A DNA stretch of 64,000 bases from G963663365 sp963663365. GTDB lineage: Bacteria > Hinthialibacterota > Hinthialibacteria > Hinthialibacterales > G963663365. The translations under genes were made by a program, and so were the position numbers. The notes under the pieces are model-generated. The model did no database searches. It was not told where the DNA came from and was given only the letters and a program-made list of their open reading frames with translations. The DNA is taken from assembly GCA_963663365.2 (NCBI GenBank), contig CAXXIH010000008.1:806001-870000 (forward strand), given 5' to 3'. Within the stretch, counting starts at the first letter, position 1. Each line of letters starts with the position of its first letter. Shown in pieces: positions 36,026 to 44,224 of this stretch.

Positions 36026-37938
36026 AACAGCCTGATTTCAAGCATATAAGCGATGAACAGCTCGACCGCCTGCTAAGGGAAAGTCGAGATTCAACGCCCA
36101 TCCATATTGATGAGGCGGAATCGACGGATCGTTTCCTGAAAAAGCTTGAGGCCGAGCGGCGGAAATATAGGACTTACCGCTCCCCCTCCTTTTTGACATG
36201 GTTGCGTCCCAGTTTCACCACGGCGGCTGTTTTTGCCGCTGTGCTCCTTGTTATCGTTCTGATTCTCGTAACCGGCCATGACACAGCATTGAAACCGGAA
36301 AAAATAGAAATTGCCCGGGGAACCGAAAATCGGTCAGAAGAAATATCTACACAAGACCTTAGGGATGAAGGAACAGAGCCCCTGTCTTCTCTTACTCCCT
36401 CTGAATCTGAGTTCGATCATAAAGAGCAAACACAAACTTTCACTTTGACCGGAAAGGTGCTGAATCCGGATGGTTTACCTGCGCCTGATTTCCATATTGC
36501 CTATCAATCGCTCTCGGATGCCGAACTCCACGGAAAAGAAGATTGCATCAATGGCTCATTCTGGATTCCCGATCTACCGCGAGGACGCTACCGTGTCACC
36601 GCTACCAGTGATGAATTCCTTGGCGAAGAAAAGACCACCGATACGGTGGATGATCCACTCTCATTCCAACTCGCATCGTCCGGCCGTCTAAAAATAAACG
36701 CGCGTAAACAGATCGCAGCCTCTGATACAGCAACACAAACAACGCCTGCACCGGCTCAACCTGTAGCCGGTATCAAAATATCGTTACGTTCGGCGCCGGA
36801 TGCATCCCACAAAGTGGCGATGACCCAAACCACCGGCGATGACGGGATCGCCGTCTTTGAAGGTCTTCCAAAAGACACCTATAACGTTTCGGCCGAATTC
36901 GAAGGTTTTGAGGTAGAGAATGCAATGGTATGGGCTGAAACCGAAACGGCCGTAGCTGAAGAATCGCTCGGTTTGGAAATACCCGAAGACTTTTATGTGC
37001 CCAAAGAATTAATCGACTACTATCAAACCATGCCCGCCGATTTCATCGGGAGGGCCACTTATTCCTGTATACTTCAGAAGTTTCCATTCGAAAATAGGGA
37101 AAAAGCGGAGCATGCTGCTTTCATGCTTTATAATAATCCCTGGCTTGACCCATATCGTGAACAAACAGAGGCCGAAATCGAGCGCTGGATTAACACAGTC
37201 ACTGCCCGCTATGAGCTGGAGTACACAGCGACTCTGGATTTTTCGCCAAACACATTTGGGCTTTCTTTGATGCCTCCAATGGAATCGGTGTTTTACTTAT
37301 TTGCATTTGAATATTTTGGAACAAATGGTGTTAGTGTTTTCGAATGGCGGCAATACAAAGAGGAGGATTATTTTGGAATCTTCGATTTGGATAAAGATGC
37401 TCCGATGATCTGTGATTTCCTGTGGCGAAATCCGAATTTACATTCGGCAACACACCCCCTGGCTTGGTATGCTCCCGAAACCTTCACGTTTAAAATATCA
37501 AAGACGCCTCAAGGATCGTGGATCATAGATAGTACGGCTCAAAACGAGTCAACATCGATTCGCCGGATTCGTTTCGAAACCATTCCCGGCTATGCAAAGC
37601 ACCTAAAATCAATCCGAAGTTGTGGATACCTAGATAAGTATCGTTACTATATCACCCAAATAGAACCCCGTGATTGGCGAACAAGTCCCACCGGCATTTC
37701 AATGCCGGGAGAACTACAATGGACGTATCGGAAAGGATTACGGGATCAAGTTGTGTCGGATATGGAAGGCCCATGGAGAAGCGACAATAACAAAGATAAT
37801 GCTTACACTTTGCGATTGTTGGAATCCCAAACGGGCACGTTTGAAGAAATTTTCCCCAGCCAAAGCACCATTCCACAGCCTGTTCTCGATTATGATTCCC
37901 GTATGAATAAATCCGGCCGGAGAAAGTCCTTACGATAA
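36022..37938 (+). CDS. Membrane anti-sigma-like protein with carboxypeptidase-regulatory-like and cassette-partner-like ectodomains
   Basis: 638 residues from a GTG overlapping the sigma stop by 4 nt. About 1-60 is a charged cytoplasmic helix region without a zinc-binding HxxxCxxC motif; a single membrane helix (about 65-84, TTAAVFAAVLLVIVLILVTG) follows. The periplasmic part has two Ig-like carboxypeptidase-regulatory-type domains (about 135-215, FTLTGKVLNPDGLPAPDFHI; about 245-310, DDGIAVFEGLPKDTYNVSAE). From about 350 on, the sequence resembles the secreted cassette partners at 38524 and 40670: an EAEIERWINTVTARYELEYT block aligns with their EEIEQWVNT...YEV block, followed by PN and later HPLAWYAP versus WPLAWF. 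It probably holds the sigma factor inactive and senses something outside the cell. The anti-sigma role rests on position and topology. Confidence 0.8.
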   Translation: MKQPDFKHISDEQLDRLLRESRDSTPIHIDEAESTDRFLKKLEAERRKYRTYRSPSFLTWLRPSFTTAAVFAAVLLVIVLILVTGHDTALKPEKIEIARGTENRSEEISTQDLRDEGTEPLSSLTPSESEFDHKEQTQTFTLTGKVLNPDGLPAPDFHIAYQSLSDAELHGKEDCINGSFWIPDLPRGRYRVTATSDEFLGEEKTTDTVDDPLSFQLASSGRLKINARKQIAASDTATQTTPAPAQPVAGIKISLRSAPDASHKVAMTQTTGDDGIAVFEGLPKDTYNVSAEFEGFEVENAMVWAETETAVAEESLGLEIPEDFYVPKELIDYYQTMPADFIGRATYSCILQKFPFENREKAEHAAFMLYNNPWLDPYREQTEAEIERWINTVTARYELEYTATLDFSPNTFGLSLMPPMESVFYLFAFEYFGTNGVSVFEWRQYKEEDYFGIFDLDKDAPMICDFLWRNPNLHSATHPLAWYAPETFTFKISKTPQGSWIIDSTAQNESTSIRRIRFETIPGYAKHLKSIRSCGYLDKYRYYITQIEPRDWRTSPTGISMPGELQWTYRKGLRDQVVSDMEGPWRSDNNKDNAYTLRLLESQTGTFEEIFPSQSTIPQPVLDYDSRMNKSGRRKSLR

Positions 37939-37946
37939 CCGGGCAA

Positions 37947-37969
37947 ACCGGAGGATGTGCACCTCCGTG
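37947..37969 (+). other. Hairpin between anti-sigma gene and first cassette
   Basis: CGGAGG and CCTCCG enclose a seven-base loop shortly after the anti-sigma stop, followed by AT-rich sequence but no T run. It may attenuate or process the operon transcript. Confidence 0.3.
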
Positions 37970-38014
37970 GTTTATAAATTTCCATCCTAATCTAACAACG
38001 AAGGTTTTAAGAAA

Positions 38015-38494
38015 GTGGGCAAACCAATGAGAAGGAATCTAAAAGTGTATCTGTTTGGCTTATGTGTGGTTGTTTTGGGGGGACTGTGCTTTACCTCTCA
38101 GTTCACCAAAACCGTATCAGGAGCGATTTCCTGTCCCAAATGTATCGATAAATCTAGTGGGATTTTGAGTCGCGTTGTCTACTGTACGGGCTGCGGAGAT
38201 GCATATAGCGCGGTTTTCATTTACGACTGTCTAGCCTGTTGTCATCCGACATTAGGCACGACAGCTGGGCATACAACCGTAGCTGCAGGTGGAGACTGTG
38301 CCATTACATACATCTATGAGTCGATTTGGGAGGGCACGGCATACGGCTGTTCGTGGCATTGCACCGGGCGCGGGGAGAACGATAGCAGTTGCGCCTCAGA
38401 CAATCTGAATTCGCCGAATTGCACTTCGGGCGTTTTTATGGGTTATCAAGTCGGAACGCTCTGTGACTCGGGCTCATCGCCCGCATGTTCTTAA
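38015..38494 (+). CDS. Secreted 14-cysteine protein, cassette 1
   Basis: 159 residues from a GTG; an ATG at 38027 is equally possible, and both candidate starts are conserved in the paralogue at 40160 (taagaaagtg, three codons, atg). The N-terminus is a signal peptide (VYLFGLCVVVLGGLCFTSQF). The mature part of about 120 residues has 14 cysteines in the pattern CPKC, C-x2-C, C-x2-CC, single Cys, C-x3-C and four more, plus a conserved CCHPT. All 14 are kept in the paralogue, so they probably form disulfides or metal sites. No known family is evident to me. The stop overlaps the leader of the partner gene, whose own ribosome site is strong. Likely expressed with the sigma operon. Confidence 0.85.
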   Translation: MGKPMRRNLKVYLFGLCVVVLGGLCFTSQFTKTVSGAISCPKCIDKSSGILSRVVYCTGCGDAYSAVFIYDCLACCHPTLGTTAGHTTVAAGGDCAITYIYESIWEGTAYGCSWHCTGRGENDSSCASDNLNSPNCTSGVFMGYQVGTLCDSGSSPACS

Positions 38495-38523
38495 TCGAAC
38501 ATAAAGAAAGGAGGAAAAGAATC

Positions 38524-39576
38524 ATGAAAAACCGCATTCCAACCTTTCGTATACCGGTTTTGTTTCTTAACATATTCATCGTCTTGTCAAACGCTGGCGC
38601 CGGGCCTGTGATCGATAGATTAAGCACACCTCAAACCGATTTTGCCGCAGAAGTTGTAATGGATTGCACGCGTCAAGTCACACCGATTGGGAATAATCGG
38701 CAGGCAACCGAATGGTATGCCGAACTTATCTTTAACAATGATAAACACCGGCCTCAGATTTCCGCCTCCCAAGAAGAAATCGAACAATGGGTAAATACCG
38801 CCAGTGCACCTTTTGTTGAAAGGTACGAAGTCCGGATGGCATGGGCCCCGAATTCATGCAGCACGCAAAAAATATGTGGCAAAAGCATCTTGTGCCCGGT
38901 TGGACGAGATATGTACGTTGGAACAGATGGGGTTCGGCAGGTCGAACATACTCTCGAGGGTGATTTAAATTATTTTGCAATCAGAAATTTGTTTCCCGGC
39001 CTGCCCCATATTAGCAGTGAATTATGGGCGCAACCCAATGGGCAAATTCTATTGTGGCCGCTCGCTTGGTTTCAGGATTCGGGATTGAATCTTGCCGAAG
39101 AAAACACTTCGGATGGTCAAACCGTTGTGCGGGGTTCTTCAAGCGATGAAAAAGCCCTGGTGGCCGATATCTATATCCTTTCCGGCACGGCCACACCGGC
39201 CGCAATTCAGGAAATCCGCTATATCTATAATCGGCCCAATGGAGGCTCGGTTCTTGTAGAAGGATTGATGAGTAATCAAAAAGAGCTAAATGAGGGATTT
39301 TGCTTCCCCCAGGAAATTATATGGACCACACGCTTTCTCCGTGTAGGTGATATTCCGGCTGATCTCTCCAAGCCCATCGCATTCGATCCCGTCACCTGCA
39401 GCCGGTATACCTACCATGTGCAATCAATGAAGTGCGGGAGCGTAACCGAACTGTTTCCGGATGGATTTCTTCCGTCTTCACCGCAAGGTGCTTGGTATAT
39501 CGACACACGTTACGAACATGGTGACGAAAGACGCATAAATTCGACCCTGGCCGATTACCGAAAAGTCTTGCCTTAA
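38524..39576 (+). CDS. Secreted partner protein, cassette 1
   Basis: About 350 residues; ATG 38524 is chosen because aaaggagg lies at ideal distance. Residues 1-26 are a signal peptide (IPVLFLNIFIVLSNAGAG). The mature protein has a conserved N-terminal block (EEIEQWVNTASAPFVERYEV, then WAPNSC), a CPVGRDMYVG motif, ELWAQPNGQILLWPLAWF and an end motif IDTRYEHGDERR. I do not recognise a family, but the N-terminal half matches the ectodomain of the upstream anti-sigma-like protein. It follows the 14-cysteine gene by 29 nt and is the second gene of the cassette. A secreted ligand, a stalk subunit or a co-exported partner are all possible. Confidence 0.85.
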   Translation: MKNRIPTFRIPVLFLNIFIVLSNAGAGPVIDRLSTPQTDFAAEVVMDCTRQVTPIGNNRQATEWYAELIFNNDKHRPQISASQEEIEQWVNTASAPFVERYEVRMAWAPNSCSTQKICGKSILCPVGRDMYVGTDGVRQVEHTLEGDLNYFAIRNLFPGLPHISSELWAQPNGQILLWPLAWFQDSGLNLAEENTSDGQTVVRGSSSDEKALVADIYILSGTATPAAIQEIRYIYNRPNGGSVLVEGLMSNQKELNEGFCFPQEIIWTTRFLRVGDIPADLSKPIAFDPVTCSRYTYHVQSMKCGSVTELFPDGFLPSSPQGAWYIDTRYEHGDERRINSTLADYRKVLP

Positions 39577-39619
39577 CCACGACCTCGTGCTGCAAGCCCC
39601 ATCGTGGCTGTAACTGTCT

Positions 39620-39649
39620 GGCGGGAATGGAGTTACATCCGTTCCCGCC
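39620..39649 (+). terminator. Terminator after cassette 1
   Basis: A 12-bp stem (GGCGGGAATGGA / TCCGTTCCCGCC, one G-T pair) with loop GTTACA, followed by TTCTGTT. A 36-base block containing it is identical to the copy at 41766-41795, so the terminator was duplicated with the cassette. Confidence 0.85.
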
Positions 39650-39942
39650 TTCTGTTCAAGAAGTTATCTCAAAACGGCGGAGCAACTTACGGTTGATTCT
39701 CGCTTAAATATATGCCCATGCCTTTGCATTATCACAATTAAATTTTGCATGTTTATAGCTATTTTTACACAATGACACACATTATAATGCATATGCCTTA
39801 TAATGTATACACTTATAAATATCAGATACACAATGTATCTGAACAAACAACACGAAATATTTAAAACCATAAATATAAATTCAAAAATTAAGTTGACAAC
39901 AGGCTGACTACACAATAAACTCATGTTGATATAACTGAAATT

Positions 39943-40054
39943 GTATTTTGGGTAACGTATTTTGGGTAACGTATTTTGGGTAACGTATTTTGGGTAACGT
40001 ATTTTGGGTAACGTATTTTGGGTAACGTATTTTGGGTAACGTATTTTGGGTAAC
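39943..40054. repeat. Eight perfect tandem copies of a 14-bp unit
   Basis: GTATTTTGGGTAAC is repeated eight times without a single change, ending about 105 bases before the start of the second 14-cysteine gene. The surrounding DNA is very AT-rich. Perfect copies suggest recent expansion and likely length variation. Possible roles are phase-variable promoter spacing or a multi-site binding array. A - strand open frame over it is an artefact of the repeat. Confidence 0.95.
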
Positions 40055-40159
40055 GTAAAACACATATCAGTAACTTTATATATGCACAACACGGCAGGGA
40101 TTAACTGCCGTTACCGTATAGATTTCCATCCTGCCATTTCATCGAGAGTGATTAAGAAA

Positions 40160-40642
40160 GTGAATGACAAAATGAAAATTAATCGAAGAATATATCTGCT
40201 TGGATTATGCGTAACTGTTATCGGCGGACTGGCACTTCCATCCCTATTTAACCCGGGATCATTGCAGGCGCTCTCATGTCCAAAATGTATAAATAGTCTC
40301 ACCGGGACGATGAAACGTGTACAATCACAATGCACTGGATGTGAACTACCTGGTGCTGCAGTATATAATATGGATTGTCATGCTTGTTGCCATCCCACCT
40401 ATGGAGATACTGGAGGGCATGTGACTGCAGGAGAAGAAGAAGACTGCGACGATACCAGGATTTATGCAAGCTATTGGTATGGTACGACTTTTCCCTGTTT
40501 TTGGTATTGCACAACAAATCCCAGTGCCGCTGGTAGTTGCGGTTCCGACAATCTAACTAGTCCGAATTGTATCGCCGGGGAATACATAGGAAAACAGGCC
40601 GGAACAGTTTGCGATCCCGATACAGTGCCTGCATGTTCTTAA
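40160..40642 (+). CDS. Secreted 14-cysteine protein, cassette 2
   Basis: About 160 residues from GTG 40160 (or ATG 40172); the open frame extends further upstream, but that part has no counterpart in the paralogue. Signal peptide IYLLGLCVTVIGGLALPSLF. The mature protein shares all 14 cysteines and the blocks SCPKCI, CTGC, DCHACCHPTYGDTGGH, SDNLTSPNC and the C-terminal PACS with cassette 1, while the residues between have diverged. It is followed after 27 nt by the second partner gene. The tandem repeat upstream sits where its promoter should be. Confidence 0.85.
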   Translation: MNDKMKINRRIYLLGLCVTVIGGLALPSLFNPGSLQALSCPKCINSLTGTMKRVQSQCTGCELPGAAVYNMDCHACCHPTYGDTGGHVTAGEEEDCDDTRIYASYWYGTTFPCFWYCTTNPSAAGSCGSDNLTSPNCIAGEYIGKQAGTVCDPDTVPACS

Positions 40643-40669
40643 TTTGAAATACTTGAAAGGAGAATAGTC

Positions 40670-41725
40670 ATGAATAAATATATCCACACATTCTGTACGC
40701 CTGCCTTTTTTCTCTCCGCTTTTTTCATCGTAACCAATGCAGGGGCCGGAAGCATAATTGATGTATTGAGCACTCCTCAATCCGGCTATGCCGCAAGCAT
40801 TGCAATGAGCTGTAACGCTGAAATAGCGCCAATAGCCAAAAGCAAAGAAGCCACCGAGTGGTATGCAAGCCTAATTTTTAACAATGACCAACGCAGACCA
40901 CAGATTTCCGCCACACAAGGGGAGATCGAGCAATGGGTTAATACTGCCAGCTCACCTTTTGTTGAAACCTACAGTGTGCAAATGGCATGGGCTCCCAATT
41001 CATGCAGCATGAGAAGAATCTGTGGTCCTGGCATTTTATGTCCGGTTGGCCGCGATATGTATGTGGCCACAGACAAAACAAGGCTCGTTGAACACAGCAT
41101 TGAAGGTGATTACAAATACTTCGGAATCAGAAATATGCAACCCGGACTTATAGAACTGAATAGTGAGATTTGGGCGCAACCCAACGGGCAAATTCTATTG
41201 TGGCCGCTCGCTTGGTTCCATGCTCCTGAATTGAAACTTGTTGAAAAAAACACTCCAGATGGGCAAACCATCGTGCATGGCACAACAGATAAAATTGATA
41301 CACGCCTTCTGGAAATATGGATTTGTACAAACACAGATAATCCAACTGCAATTAAGGAAATTCGCTATATTTACAACAATCTGCCCGATGGAGGCCCGGT
41401 CTTGGTAGAAGGAATATTGAGCGGCCATCAAGAGCTGAGCAATGAAATCAATTTCCCGCAAGATATTATATGGACAACAAGAAACCTCACGGTGAATGAT
41501 ACCATCGACTTATCCCAGCCGGTGACTTTCGATCCCACTCTCTGCAAACGCTGTACCTATCATGTGCAATCAATGACCCACGGAAATGTGGATGAACTAT
41601 TTCCGAACGGCTTCCTTCCGGCAGCGCCACAAGATGTAAGTAAGTACATCGACACGCGTTACCCACGTGGAGATGCGAAGCGTGTGGATTCTTCTCTGGT
41701 TGATTACCGGCAGGTGCAACCCTAA
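40670..41725 (+). CDS. Secreted partner protein, cassette 2
   Basis: 351 residues, ATG behind gaaaggaga, signal peptide near 8-24 (TPAFFLSAFFIVTNAGAG). It is alignable over its full length with the partner of cassette 1: STPQSGYAASIAMSC, EIEQWVNTASSPFVETYSVQ, CPVGRDMYVA, EIWAQPNGQILLWPLAWF, IDTRYPRGDAKR. Cysteines are conserved between copies (NSCSMRRICGPGILCP). The strict conservation of the first half and looser middle suggest a structural core with a variable surface. Function unknown; the resemblance to the anti-sigma ectodomain suggests interaction by like-with-like assembly. Confidence 0.85.
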   Translation: MNKYIHTFCTPAFFLSAFFIVTNAGAGSIIDVLSTPQSGYAASIAMSCNAEIAPIAKSKEATEWYASLIFNNDQRRPQISATQGEIEQWVNTASSPFVETYSVQMAWAPNSCSMRRICGPGILCPVGRDMYVATDKTRLVEHSIEGDYKYFGIRNMQPGLIELNSEIWAQPNGQILLWPLAWFHAPELKLVEKNTPDGQTIVHGTTDKIDTRLLEIWICTNTDNPTAIKEIRYIYNNLPDGGPVLVEGILSGHQELSNEINFPQDIIWTTRNLTVNDTIDLSQPVTFDPTLCKRCTYHVQSMTHGNVDELFPNGFLPAAPQDVSKYIDTRYPRGDAKRVDSSLVDYRQVQP

Positions 41726-41765
41726 ATATCAATCGCTCAAAGATACATAGTTGACGTAATCCCCT

Positions 41766-41795
41766 GGCGGGAATGGAGTTACATCCGTTCCCGCC
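41766..41795 (+). terminator. Terminator after cassette 2
   Basis: Same 12-bp stem and GTTACA loop as at 39620-39649, within a 36-base identical block, followed by TTCTATATTT. It ends the second cassette. Confidence 0.85.
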
Positions 41796-41885
41796 TTCTA
41801 TATTTATGACGATTTCAGCATTTTATTACATTTTCACTTCAAATGAACGATCAAGGTGAAGCAAGTTTTTTTCAACATTTTGAAG

Positions 41886-41919
41886 TTTTTTGTCCACAAA
41901 CCAGCCTGCATATTCGTCA
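41886..41919 (+). promoter_or_regulatory. Candidate ECF promoter of the WD40-like gene
   Basis: TTTTTTGTCCACAAA, eight bases, then CATATTCGTCA: both blocks and the gap are the same as upstream of the sigma factor at 35421-35454, and TAATT also follows at a similar place. The gene start is 215 bases downstream, so the transcript would have a long structured leader. Confidence 0.75.
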
Positions 41920-41966
41920 GTAATTGCAGGGTGGCAATTCGTAACAGGAGGGTGGATTACCCCGCC

Positions 41967-42017
41967 GGCCGCTCCCCGGGTGGTTTCTGCCCACTATACC
42001 CGCCCGGGGAGACGGCC
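41967..42017 (+). other. Strong GC-rich leader hairpin
   Basis: GGCCGCTCCCCGGG pairs with CCCGGGGAGACGGCC around a 21-base loop. It lies between the candidate ECF promoter and the WD40-like start, so it would fold in the mRNA leader. No T run follows directly. Possible attenuator or stability element. Confidence 0.5.
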
Positions 42018-42134
42018 AAAATCACTTGAGCGTATTCCAAAGTGTTAATTCCCGGAATTCTCTGTTGCATAATCCCGGTATGCCGGTAAATAGAGATAGT
42101 ACAAATAGACCACGGGTCAAGGTGCGGCGGAAGC

Positions 42135-44183
42135 ATGCTAGGCAAAAGAAAACGATGGCTGGAAGCCGGTGGAGCGGTTGTTCTATTGCTGCTCGCATTA
42201 TACCAGGTGTTGCCTAATTTTTATGAAGTGCAAGATACGTGGATCGTCAGTGGCCCTGAAAATGAGATCATATTCTCCCTCGGTAATATCAATGCCCCGG
42301 TTGTCTACACTCCGGATGGCAACACACTGGCCGTTCCCACCGGTGTGGGAGTCTTTGTATGGGATTTGAATGGGAATCCGAACAAACCCCGCTATTTCCT
42401 GCACGAGTATTATGAAGACGCAGGCCCTGTCAGCTCCCCGCATTGCTTTGCAATTAGCCCCGATGGCTCCCGGCTGCTCGATGGGAAATACGATGGGACA
42501 ATTACCGTCTTTGATATCCCACTTGAAAAGCCGCTCTACCGCCTCCCTTCTCCGCAACCGTTTCGCGGCTCTCCTTTCCTGCCGGCGAATGAGGTAATGT
42601 GCCTGGCCGTATCCCCTGATGGAAAACAGTTCGCTGTTGGACACAGGAGCGGTTTGGTGCGGGTGATGAATCTTCAAACCACCGAAGAACGGTGTTCGTT
42701 CGATTACGATGCGCTCTACAGCCCGGATAGTGCGGAAGCGCCGCTGTCTCTAACCTTCTCTCCCGATGGAAACCGGCTGTTAATTGGTCATACGGAATCG
42801 ACTTCACCAAAGGTGGCCAATTGTTACGGCGATCATTGCCTGATCGACTTGCGCGATCCGGCGCAGATCCAGATCAATTCGAAAATCAAGAGTCATATTC
42901 AAGCATTTGCCTTTTTACCCGATGGGGAATCCTATTGCACACTGGCCGTGAAGGATCCGTACATTTCCCATCATGGCAGCGATACTACAGCGGTATTTCA
43001 AATTTGGGATATCCATACTCTAACTGAAATGCCCGCGGATTCACTTCCCCAACCCAAAGGCCAGAATGCCCTTTATTTTGACCGCAGAAATGATCTTTAC
43101 AGTCTTGAGTGGGATATTTCAAGTATTCGCATCCGCAATGAAAGTACGGCGCAACTAGTATGGGAACGAAATCTGATAGATATCTTTAGAGATTTTAGTT
43201 TCACTGGCTTTGCTCTAGATCCGAAACATCTTCTATGTTCCACAGAAGTAGGAATACGTGAATATCGCATGCAATACCGCGATGCAAGAAATACCAAAAT
43301 CATTCGAGATTTGAATACGGTTTTGCGGGTGGGTTCTCAATTCGGCTTGCTTGGCATTTCAAATGACGCCCGCAAGGCAATAGGAATCAGCCACGCGCCA
43401 CCCCAGGCAGCGGTTCTGATCGATTTAGAAAAACAATATGCACTTGACAGCATCAATGTCAATCCAATTCATGAGGTTGGTTTTTCGGAAGATGGCAAGC
43501 GAATACTGCTTACATTGCAGGATCGAGCATTCGTGGTTCTGGACACCAATACCTTGAACATTCTAAAAACGATACCCATAGCGTCTGCGCAGCTGCAAAA
43601 AGCGGTTCAGCTCCCCGCAGATGGGAACAGTCTCTTGATCGGTGAAGCGGGCGGGGCGCGGTTAATCGACCTTGAAACGGATGAGACAGTCCAAACCTTT
43701 TCCATGCCCTCTCAAATTCGGGCGCAACGCTTGTTCGATGGCAAGATTATGAGTGCCGATAGCCGGCAATTCTGGATTTCGGATGCTGTCTTTCTGCCGG
43801 ATGGAAAACGGTTGATCACAAAGAGCATATATGACGGCCCTCATCGGGGCCGCATGCTTGATACGTCACTGCGTATGTGGAATATCCAATCAGGAGAAAT
43901 TCTCGAAACATTGATTCTCGAAAATTCTAATTTAAAGCCGTTAAGCGTCTCCGGTGACTGCCAATGGCTGGCCGCCGCCGATGGGGAAAACGAAATCATG
44001 CTAATCGATCTCAACTCCAAACGCCGCTACAAGAAACACATCCCCGGTGTCCATGCTGTTGACTTCTCACCGGATGGAAAACGTCTTCTGATACATAGCG
44101 CCTGGGATGTAGTCCAACTCTGGGATTTGGATAACCTCCTTAATCATATGGAAGAAAACACAAACACGGGAATGCAAGATTAA
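42135..44183 (+). CDS. Membrane-anchored WD40-like beta-propeller protein
   Basis: 682 residues. A basic N-terminus and one membrane helix (about 12-30, GGAVVLLLLALYQVLPNF) anchor the protein, leaving the rest outside the cytoplasmic membrane. The remainder is made of WD40-type blades: VYTPDGNTLAVPTGVGVFVW, ISPDGSRLLDGKYDGTITVF, VSPDGKQFAVGHRSGLVRV, FSPDGNRLLIGH, LPADGNSLLIGEAG, FSPDGKRLLIHSAWDVVQLW. The number of blades suggests one large or two joined propellers. There is no catalytic motif, so it is probably a protein-interaction platform. The shared promoter motif places it in the sigma-factor regulon. Confidence 0.88.
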   Translation: MLGKRKRWLEAGGAVVLLLLALYQVLPNFYEVQDTWIVSGPENEIIFSLGNINAPVVYTPDGNTLAVPTGVGVFVWDLNGNPNKPRYFLHEYYEDAGPVSSPHCFAISPDGSRLLDGKYDGTITVFDIPLEKPLYRLPSPQPFRGSPFLPANEVMCLAVSPDGKQFAVGHRSGLVRVMNLQTTEERCSFDYDALYSPDSAEAPLSLTFSPDGNRLLIGHTESTSPKVANCYGDHCLIDLRDPAQIQINSKIKSHIQAFAFLPDGESYCTLAVKDPYISHHGSDTTAVFQIWDIHTLTEMPADSLPQPKGQNALYFDRRNDLYSLEWDISSIRIRNESTAQLVWERNLIDIFRDFSFTGFALDPKHLLCSTEVGIREYRMQYRDARNTKIIRDLNTVLRVGSQFGLLGISNDARKAIGISHAPPQAAVLIDLEKQYALDSINVNPIHEVGFSEDGKRILLTLQDRAFVVLDTNTLNILKTIPIASAQLQKAVQLPADGNSLLIGEAGGARLIDLETDETVQTFSMPSQIRAQRLFDGKIMSADSRQFWISDAVFLPDGKRLITKSIYDGPHRGRMLDTSLRMWNIQSGEILETLILENSNLKPLSVSGDCQWLAAADGENEIMLIDLNSKRRYKKHIPGVHAVDFSPDGKRLLIHSAWDVVQLWDLDNLLNHMEENTNTGMQD

Positions 44184-44199
44184 GGAATTATGACGGGTG

Positions 44200-44224
44200 G
44201 CCCAGATAAATCTTTTATCTGGGC
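44200..44224 (+). terminator. Hairpin after the WD40-like gene
   Basis: GCCCAGATAAA and TTTATCTGGGC form a perfect 11-bp stem with a three-base loop, 16 nt after the stop. There is no T run, but A/T pairs near the loop and the position suggest transcription termination or 3' end protection. Confidence 0.55.

Noticed and set aside
39943..40054. CRISPR array
   Set aside because: Units are 14 bp and directly adjacent; there are no spacers and no cas genes.
39664..40092. A 142-codon - strand open frame across the 14-bp repeats
   Set aside because: The repeat (14 bp, so 42 bp per three units) creates a stop-free frame by itself; the translation is a monotonous YPKYVTQNTLPKIR repeat and the flanks are AT-rich non-coding.
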